21,085 bases of DNA from JBMYQA01 sp049600855 (GTDB lineage Bacteria > Bacteroidota > Bacteroidia > Cytophagales > Flammeovirgaceae). Of the stretch, positions 16,440 through 21,085 are shown piece by piece. Position numbers and translations under genes: made by a program. Location: positions 1 through 21,085 of the forward strand of contig JBMYQA010000083.1 in the NCBI GenBank assembly GCA_049600855.1, in the 5' to 3' direction. The notes under the pieces were generated by a model. It was not told the DNA's origin, searched no databases, and saw nothing but the letters and a program-made list of their open reading frames with translations. Numbering within the stretch: the stretch's first letter is position 1; every line of letters starts with the position of its first letter.

Positions 16440-17402
16440 TTAGTCCCAGCTGCTTCCTGAGTTGCGACTGGTTCCATAGGAAGGCAGTCGATCTTCCACG
16501 TAGCATTGGGGTGTTTGTCCCACACAACTCGAATTGGGAATCATCTGACTGTAGAGCACGGTATTATTGGTTACGTGTTCAAAAACACCACCTGCACCCT
16601 CAAATTTGGCACTGATGGACGAGGTAGCGACTTCATTGATGGCGTTGAATAATGAACGTGAAAAGAAACCACCAGAAGCTTCAGCACAGCTTGCTTGCCC
16701 ATACGAGCTGCTTACCATAATTTCTGACTTGACACTAAACAGTAACTTTTTCAAGTTTTCTCCTTTTCTGCCCTTGGTGGTGACATCGAGTAAACTTACC
16801 TGTGGCGCAACTTCACAGCCATTAGGTACCTTATCACACAGTTCTGCCCATACATGGATGTGATCATACGCGCTATTTTCACGCAAATCTTTGTAGAGTT
16901 GATCTAAGGATAAAATTAAATTTGTTTCATGATTGGCAACGGTTCGCTTAGTGGGATGGCACAACATAAATGGAATAGGCGTATGTGTTTCTTTGTAGTT
17001 TAACCCATGTGTAAAGGAGAGCATAGAAAACATGTACTTCTGTGCACCTGCTGGGCGTTTTTTAGCAATCATTTCTTTGATGGTGCTGCGCACTTTGTGT
17101 GGGTTGACATCATTTCCTTCTAATACGGTAATGTTTAACTTTAAATTGAGCAATTTAGCCATCGTCTTGGTTTCCTTCGTAGCATAATGCAAAAAGGATT
17201 TCGCACTTTGCTTAATGCTACTCTCAGAAGTCGTACAAACCAATAGTACTTCCCACACACCATTAGGAGCGATGTAATCATTGAAGTTGCCCACTTTCGC
17301 ATATTTCAAATCCAACTTCTCAAAACCAGGATCGCGGTGGCAACCAGTAGAAAGAATACAAAATAGAATGATGAATAGGAATTGCTTAGATAGTAGTCTC
17401 AT
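16440..17402 (-). CDS. Exported caspase-like protein (paralog 2)
   Basis: The 320-residue protein has a lipoprotein-type signal with C21 (LSTGC). The body follows the caspase/metacaspase order: a first strand VWEVLLVCTTS, a helix with AKSFLHYATKETKTMAKLL, then SFTHG with candidate catalytic H132, a strand HIHVWAELCD with candidate nucleophile C189, then IMVSSSYGQAS and GGFFSRSLFNAINE. The other caspase-like protein (17738-18871) shows the same blocks in the same order, so the two are paralogs. The usual [DQ]xC[xH]SG context is replaced by ELCDKVPNG, so activity is not assured. It is extra-cytoplasmic, unlike most characterised metacaspases. The gene has its own 335-bp upstream spacer, which includes a motif shared with the vWA gene. 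The caspase-fold assignment is by pattern, not search. Confidence 0.65.
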   Translation of the reverse strand: MRLLSKQFLFIILFCILSTGCHRDPGFEKLDLKYAKVGNFNDYIAPNGVWEVLLVCTTSESSIKQSAKSFLHYATKETKTMAKLLNLKLNITVLEGNDVNPHKVRSTIKEMIAKKRPAGAQKYMFSMLSFTHGLNYKETHTPIPFMLCHPTKRTVANHETNLILSLDQLYKDLRENSAYDHIHVWAELCDKVPNGCEVAPQVSLLDVTTKGRKGENLKKLLFSVKSEIMVSSSYGQASCAEASGGFFSRSLFNAINEVATSSISAKFEGAGGVFEHVTNNTVLYSQMIPNSSCVGQTPQCYVEDRLPSYGTSRNSGSSWD

Positions 17403-17434
17403 AACATTGTAATGTTGCGGTGAATTTGATTGTT

Positions 17435-17447
17435 ATTAATTTGACAC
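17435..17447 (-). promoter_or_regulatory. 13-bp motif upstream of the second caspase-like gene
   Basis: On the minus strand the sequence is gtgtcaaattaat, 33-45 bp before the start at 17402. An identical 13-mer sits 30-42 bp before the vWA start at 20587. A looser variant (gtatcaaatttaat) lies just upstream of the DUF2807 gene. Shared orientation and position suggest a common regulatory element; chance matches of this length are possible in A+T-rich DNA. Confidence 0.35.
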
Positions 17448-17451
17448 GGTA

Positions 17452-17677
17452 GTTGAATGCTGATATTCAACAAGAATGAAAACAAAAATAAGAATATTTC
17501 AACAGATAAAAGAGTGATAGAAATATACAAGGTTGCAAGATATTTAGATAATCAATCAAAATCTGGTGAAATGTCCAGTAGGAGTGCCACCCAGAACCCC
17601 TAACTGGACAAAGTGTGCTGTGTTTTCCCTTCGAACTCAAATACATTTTGTTGATTGGAAAGACACAGGCTTGCAAC
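17452..17677. other. Structured 335-bp spacer between the two caspase-like genes
   Basis: The spacer 17403-17737 holds no convincing gene. It contains three nested exact inverted repeats: gttgcaag/cttgcaac (17532-17539 with 17670-17677), caatcaa/ttgattg (17553-17559 with 17651-17657) and tgtccagt/actggaca (17572-17579 with 17603-17610). Together they could fold into one long interrupted hairpin of about 146 nt. A separate hairpin, gttgaat/attcaac (17452-17458 with 17465-17471), lies near the downstream gene. A small RNA, mRNA leader or degraded element is possible. Confidence 0.4.
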
Positions 17678-17737
17678 ATGAGATTCAGTGTTAGTTGAGC
17701 TGTGGTTTAATTGTCAGTGTTATCGTTTTATTCGCGG

Positions 17738-18871
17738 TTACCATGAGGCACCACTTTTACTTTTTTTCTTGTCTTTAGACTTTGTAGATTTCTTCTTCTC
17801 AGCCTTTTTAACGCTTGTTTTGGTATACGTACCTGTAATTTTATCCAATGGAGTGGAATGTTTGAGTGAAATATGCGGCACATCATCTCCATTAATCTGA
17901 TTACTGACTTGTTTGCAAGTCTTATTACTGTTGCCGTTATTACCATTGTTGTTGCCAAAGTTATTCGTAATGATCTCTTCTGGCTGGTTAAAGTTGGTGT
18001 TTACAGGAGGTATGCTATTGGGAATGCCATCTACAAAACATTGTGGCGTTTGAATAATGGAATTGCTTCCGCCAATTTTGACCGCAAAAATTTGTGTATT
18101 GGCTTGCACACTTTCAAAAACACCACCGACACCCTCAAACTTGGCTTCGGTTTGACCGTTCATAACATCTTCAAATGCCTTAAATACACTGTTAGAAAAA
18201 GCTCCGCCAATCATGTCGTGGGTAAAACTCGCTTGTCCATAAGAACTACTCACCATGAGTTCCGATTTTACTCCGTAAAGTAAATCTTCCAAATTGCCTT
18301 CAGGTGTTCCTCCTTTTAAGGTGTGCAGTTGCAATGCCCCTTTAGATGGAGCATTTACAAATCCATTAGGAATATTATCGCAAAGCTCTGCCCAAACGTG
18401 TACATGATCGAACTTACTTTTATCTTTCAGCGCATTATAAATCTCTTCAACTGATACCAATTGACTCTTGCTACGCATCACATTTTCTTTCGGATTACAA
18501 AGCATAAAAGGCAGCCGTGTCCATGTATTTTCAAAGTTTACCCCGTGATTGAAAGTCATCACAGTTCCCATAAATTTACCCTTTTTAGGTCTAGGCGTGT
18601 CCAATAACTTTTGAACGCCAGCCACTACATTCGGGGCAGTAAAATCATTTCCAGAAATCTCATTAATGGTGAGTTCTAATTGTAGGATATCAGCTAAAAC
18701 GGTTAAGTTATCCTTAGCATCTTCAAGTGATTTACTCACTGCAGTACCTACTTTTTGATCGTGTGTTGAGGCCATCAGTAATACATGCCATTCACCTTTT
18801 TTTGCTTTTTGCGCATGGCTGATGCTGGCAGAAACCATCAACACGAATATAAATATTAAAGCCTTCTTCAT
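17738..18871 (-). CDS. Exported caspase-like protein (paralog 1) with basic low-complexity tail
   Basis: The 377-residue protein has a signal peptide ending SHAQ (18-21). The caspase-like body runs from about 26 to 265: strand EWHVLLMAST, helix SLEDAKDNLTVLADIL, a segment NDFTAPNVVAGVQKLL like the metacaspase aT..nv..al pattern, TFNHG with candidate H109, HVHVWAELCD with candidate C164, ELMVSSSYGQAS and GGAFSNSVFKAF. The C-terminal tail is absent from its paralog: an Asn/Gly run (about 302-316), C319 and a Lys/Ser-rich end (about 350-377). Both paralogs end with SG[AS]SW. The gene starts 47 bp after the stop of the unknown exported protein, suggesting an operon. It is probably a periplasmic or surface cysteine protease or pseudo-protease; activity and target are unknown. 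Confidence 0.7.
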   Translation of the reverse strand: MKKALIFIFVLMVSASISHAQKAKKGEWHVLLMASTHDQKVGTAVSKSLEDAKDNLTVLADILQLELTINEISGNDFTAPNVVAGVQKLLDTPRPKKGKFMGTVMTFNHGVNFENTWTRLPFMLCNPKENVMRSKSQLVSVEEIYNALKDKSKFDHVHVWAELCDNIPNGFVNAPSKGALQLHTLKGGTPEGNLEDLLYGVKSELMVSSSYGQASFTHDMIGGAFSNSVFKAFEDVMNGQTEAKFEGVGGVFESVQANTQIFAVKIGGSNSIIQTPQCFVDGIPNSIPPVNTNFNQPEEIITNNFGNNNGNNGNSNKTCKQVSNQINGDDVPHISLKHSTPLDKITGTYTKTSVKKAEKKKSTKSKDKKKSKSGASW

Positions 18872-18918
18872 AGTTATCTTTTTTTAATAATAAATTGCTC
18901 AATAGCGACTGAATTACA

Positions 18919-19611
18919 CTATTTGTTGTCACTGCATCTGTAGGCACCGCCTAATGTGGCCCCACCATAGATTCTGCCTTCCCCATCAATGAGAAAATTG
19001 GGCTTACAGGTTTTCAATTTGATGTTTCCCTTTTTATTGCCAAGCACCAAGGTATGTTCCAATTGGGCAAACCACGTCATTTGAGACATATCAAAATAGC
19101 GGTATTCTACTTTCCCCTTTTTATTGGCTTGTGCAATTTCTGAACAATCATAAGCCAATAAATATTTTTCCTTTTTTCCTTTCAAGGTGGTCAGCTCAAG
19201 CCCAATATTAGGTGCAAACGCACACAACATTTTGTAGTCGCTTTTTGGGAAATTGTTGGAGTCAGAGAGGCGTTTGCCAATTTCTCTGAGTTGCGTTGCA
19301 TCGAGGTCGAATTGTTGCTTAAAAGCAAATTCTTCGAAAATAAGACTGTCAGTTTTGGCACCAACCAAGCCCGTCATGACATAAAGTTTTCCAGAAATAA
19401 AAGCCTTGATATCCTTATTGTGATTATTGATAATGGTTTTTGACAAAGGATCAGGGTTTTTCTTTAAGTTCGTAGAGTCTTTATTAATCACTGAAGGCGC
19501 AACTTTGGGCAAGTCCATTGAAATGCCCTTCCCTTTGATTTTTTCTTGTGCCGAAACGCTGACTACACAAAGGGAGAAGGTAATTATCATTAATAGTTTA
19601 CACGCATTCAT
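18919..19611 (-). CDS. Exported protein of unknown function
   Basis: I do not recognise this 230-residue protein. It has a signal peptide ending VSAQ (19-22), then a Lys-rich region and a globular part with four cysteines (C130, C156, C202, C226) that could form two disulfides. A glycine-rich end (EGRIYGGATLGGAYRC) follows. No enzyme motif is visible. It sits between the vWA gene, which ends in its own terminator, and the first caspase-like gene, 47 bp downstream on the same strand. Co-expression with the caspase-like protein is likely, and a role as its partner, substrate or inhibitor is inference only. Confidence 0.7.
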   Translation of the reverse strand: MNACKLLMIITFSLCVVSVSAQEKIKGKGISMDLPKVAPSVINKDSTNLKKNPDPLSKTIINNHNKDIKAFISGKLYVMTGLVGAKTDSLIFEEFAFKQQFDLDATQLREIGKRLSDSNNFPKSDYKMLCAFAPNIGLELTTLKGKKEKYLLAYDCSEIAQANKKGKVEYRYFDMSQMTWFAQLEHTLVLGNKKGNIKLKTCKPNFLIDGEGRIYGGATLGGAYRCSDNK

Positions 19612-19672
19612 AGCTTAAAATTATTATGTGAAGCAATGTTCGAAAATGAGCTTCCTGTATCAGGAGAGCGCA

Positions 19673-19743
19673 ACTAGGGCATTCAAGCTCCTAATTGTTA
19701 AAGCAGTTAATCAGTTAGTCGAGGAGTTCAATAAAACCCTAGT
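19673..19743. other. Nested inverted repeats in the spacer upstream of the unknown exported gene
   Basis: actaggg (19673-19679) pairs with ccctagt (19737-19743), and within it agctcct (19686-19692) pairs with aggagtt (19722-19728) with one G-U pair. The two stems are compatible and would fold a region of about 70 nt. The spacer (19612-19840) otherwise holds only the vWA terminator. It could be a structured leader of the minus-strand operon starting at 19611. Confidence 0.3.
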
Positions 19744-19807
19744 GCTTCCTCCTTATGGGAATACCTTAAGTATCGAAACCCAATTTTCCAACTAATGCTT
19801 AAGAAGA

Positions 19808-19831
19808 TAAAACTGCTACTAAAGTGGCAGT
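19808..19831 (-). terminator. Terminator after the vWA gene
   Basis: An 8-bp stem with one G-U pair (19812-19819 with 19824-19831) and a TAAA loop, read on the minus strand, runs directly into TTTTA. It starts 10 bp after the vWA stop, so the vWA gene appears to be transcribed separately from the three genes downstream. Confidence 0.7.
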
Positions 19832-19840
19832 AAGAAAGGC

Positions 19841-20587
19841 TTAGCGATCTCTCCAGCCATGTGTGTTTCTCACCTTAAAGGTTTTAGGAGAAACGCCCAT
19901 TGCTCGTGCGGAAAGAATATATGAACTCAAATCCATTGACATGTCTTGGAAAAACTGACTAAATTTTGTTCCTCGCAATGCCGCAGCTTGCTGATTCCCC
20001 GAAATACGCTGTAAAAAGCTAAAATCGGCTCCACTTACACCAAGTGCATAGAAATGAGCTACATTTTGAAGACGCATTGCCGCACTCACGGTTGGAGAAT
20101 GGTGATCAGGTTCGCCATCCGTAATTAAGATAACTATAGGCTTCAGTTGATCTTGAGGAACAGCACTTGCTAAGTTGTAAGCCATGTCTAAGGCTTCATC
20201 CATATTGGTTCCTCCATCTGCATCAAAATAAGGAGCAGTGCTATTCGCAGCGATTTTTTGAGGGCTTCTCGTAATTTGAGCGTGGCTTTCAAAACCAATA
20301 ATTCCCAAGTCAATGCTTTCCGAAAGCAGATCATCTTGAGCTAAACCTTGGAAAAATACTTGGAGGGCATCGTTTAGCTCTTCAATCTTATCATTGTCTT
20401 CCATAGAACCTGAATGATCGGCCACTAAGATGACACGTACACCCGCACGTACAATATCCATGTGGGCAGACTTTCCTTCAACGCTGGAAATATCAGTTCG
20501 CTTCAAACGAATAGTCTCTTTCTTCTGAGCATAAAGTGAACTTGCTCCTAAAATTAAGCAAAGCAAAAGCAGGTTTGTGAACTTCAT
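19841..20587 (-). CDS. Exported von Willebrand factor A protein (TerY/YegL-like)
   Basis: The 248-residue protein has a signal peptide ending LYAQ (18-21). The rest is one vWA domain with a complete MIDAS metal site: D57-x-S59-x-S61 (VADHSGSM), T127 (DADGGTNM) and D157 (LITDGEPD). The order of blocks, ending in strand and helix segments like AHFYALGVSGADFSFLQRIS, resembles the TerY/YegL group, whose known members are normally cytoplasmic; export is the unusual point. vWA domains bind partner proteins through a divalent metal, so it likely recognises another envelope protein. It is the first gene of the minus-strand cluster with the unknown protein and the two caspase-like genes, but a terminator follows it. 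A 13-bp motif upstream is shared with the second caspase-like gene. Confidence 0.85.
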   Translation of the reverse strand: MKFTNLLLLCLILGASSLYAQKKETIRLKRTDISSVEGKSAHMDIVRAGVRVILVADHSGSMEDNDKIEELNDALQVFFQGLAQDDLLSESIDLGIIGFESHAQITRSPQKIAANSTAPYFDADGGTNMDEALDMAYNLASAVPQDQLKPIVILITDGEPDHHSPTVSAAMRLQNVAHFYALGVSGADFSFLQRISGNQQAAALRGTKFSQFFQDMSMDLSSYILSARAMGVSPKTFKVRNTHGWRDR

Positions 20588-20616
20588 AAGGTTTTAATTT
20601 TGTTGGACAAAAAAAA

Positions 20617-20629
20617 ATTAATTTGACAC
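20617..20629 (-). promoter_or_regulatory. 13-bp motif upstream of the vWA gene
   Basis: Minus-strand gtgtcaaattaat, 30-42 bp before the vWA start. It is identical to the motif before the second caspase-like gene (17435-17447), in the same orientation and at nearly the same distance. Confidence 0.35.
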
Positions 20630-20900
20630 ATTCGAAACCATAACGAGTGGGTTCACAGAATTTTGAGTTTTTTATTTTCGGAAGGAAGTTTTTTGTGAAT
20701 GAATAGATTATTGTTTAAATACCATTTTCAATTAAAAAGCTGTTTAAAATATTAGATAAGTGCAACTTTTGATTTTTCCTTTAATATCCCTAGCGAAATG
20801 GCTTTTAAGATGGGGGTGATTTCCGAATTTTATTAGCTTAAAATATGAAAAGAAGTGGACAAATAGGGTATAACTTAAATAATATATTACATAACTATTG

Positions 20901-20928
20901 TTTTGATTATAAGTGGTTTATAATTTCG
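20901..20928 (+). promoter_or_regulatory. Weak promoter candidate for the last gene
   Basis: TTTTG (20901-20905) and TATAATTTCG (20919-20928) resemble the Bacteroidota -33 and -7 boxes with a short spacing and a C in place of the last consensus T. The start codon is 73 bp further on. Confidence 0.3.
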
Positions 20929-21001
20929 CGGCATAGGACTTGGAAATGATGAGTCACTATTAAATAAATTATTTTAATACAACTTTTTTTAAAGAAAAGA
21001 A

Positions 21002-21085
21002 ATGATGAGAAAGGCGAGATTGAGACAAAATATTGTTCGTAAAGCTGTATTTACGCTTGCGGGTATTTTCTTGGTATTGTCTAAT
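21002..21085 (+). CDS. N-terminus of an exported or membrane protein, cut by the window end
   Basis: An open frame from ATG 21002 (a second ATG follows at 21005) runs 28 codons to the last base. It reads as a basic start (MMRKARLRQNIVRKAV) followed by a hydrophobic stretch FTLAGIFLVLS, the pattern of a Sec signal peptide or membrane anchor. The function cannot be told from this fragment. It is divergent from the vWA gene across a 414-bp spacer. Confidence 0.6.
   Translation, partial: MMRKARLRQNIVRKAVFTLAGIFLVLSN

Larger units (their letters stand above)
20588..21001. other. Intergenic region between divergent genes
   Basis: This 414-bp A+T-rich spacer separates the vWA gene (minus) from the gene starting at 21002 (plus). 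I see no credible gene or RNA in it. It holds the 13-bp shared motif at 20617-20629 on the vWA side and a weak promoter candidate on the other side. Confidence 0.6.

Noticed and set aside
17467..17679. 70-codon minus-strand open frame in the spacer between the caspase-like genes
   Set aside because: The translation is Cys/Phe/Tyr-rich without domain-like pattern, and the frame overlaps the nested inverted repeats.
17685..17722. Direct repeat tcagtgtta (17685-17693 and 17714-17722) as a target-site duplication
   Set aside because: Only 20 bp separates the copies and there is no mobile element between them.
17940..17975. Short tandem-like repeats as a possible CRISPR or microsatellite
   Set aside because: They are degenerate Asn/Gly codons within the coding tail of a caspase-like gene, too short and irregular for either.
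17873..18283. 136-codon plus-strand open frame antisense to a caspase-like gene
   Set aside because: The minus-strand gene has a signal peptide, conserved blocks and a paralog; the antisense frame has none of these.
7837..20587. A TerY-type triad (vWA, PP2C phosphatase, kinase) linking the SpoIIE protein to the vWA protein
   Set aside because: The genes are 8 kb apart on opposite strands, no kinase is present, and the vWA protein is exported while the phosphatase domain is cytoplasmic.
1..21085. tRNA, rRNA, CRISPR array, integrase or transposase genes
   Set aside because: None seen on either strand by eye; no cloverleaf-like segments, regular spacer arrays or DDE/Tyr recombinase motifs.

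Overview
The window (about 40% G+C by eye) looks like a chromosomal segment of a Bacteroidota bacterium, plausibly from the Saprospirales or Cytophagales side. Indicators are a Bacteroidota-type promoter (TTTG, then about 20 nt, then TAnnTTTG-like), start codons without Shine-Dalgarno sequences, many short Sec signal peptides ending in -AQ, a Reg_prop/Y_Y_Y propeller sensor, a head-GIN (DUF2807) protein, YceI, and a redoxin-cytochrome-copper monooxygenase fusion. I see no RNA genes, CRISPR arrays, transposases or phage genes. Species-level assignment is not possible from the sequence alone.

Layout. (1) 290-1906: an ABC-F ATPase with its own promoter element and a hairpin terminator. (2) 1955-4314, minus strand: a Rieske non-heme iron oxygenase, a Crp/Fnr-type regulator with its own promoter, and a small HAD-like hydrolase. 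(3) 4495-7602, divergent from the Rieske gene: a large exported redoxin/cytochrome c/copper monooxygenase/TPR protein and a YceI protein, ending in a clear terminator. An FNR-like half-palindromic box lies in the divergent promoter region. (4) 7837-11646: a membrane-spanning sensor protein phosphatase (propeller, Y_Y_Y, TM, coiled coil, GAF, SpoIIE/PP2C). (5) 11746-13903: a SigZ-like ECF sigma factor followed by three tightly packed envelope genes (a Cys-containing exported protein, a two-helix protein with paired histidines, and an anchored His-rich protein). (6) 13969-16274, minus strand: a head-GIN beta-solenoid protein and an M28 metallopeptidase lipoprotein.

(7) 16440-20587, minus strand, is the most unusual part. 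It holds an exported TerY/YegL-like von Willebrand A protein, an exported protein I do not recognise, and two paralogous exported caspase-like proteins that both keep a His-Gly/Cys dyad. The intergenic spacers here contain nested inverted repeats, and a shared 13-bp motif sits at nearly the same distance upstream of the vWA gene and the second caspase-like gene. I read this as a candidate envelope-located vWA/caspase-like system; whether the four genes cooperate is inference. (8) A plus-strand gene begins at 21002 and runs off the window.

How it may work together. Regions 2-3 look like an oxidative or redox metabolism locus, possibly controlled by the local Crp/Fnr protein. Regions 4-5 look like signal-transduction and envelope-response functions. 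Region 7 looks like an accessory, export-dependent protease-like module.
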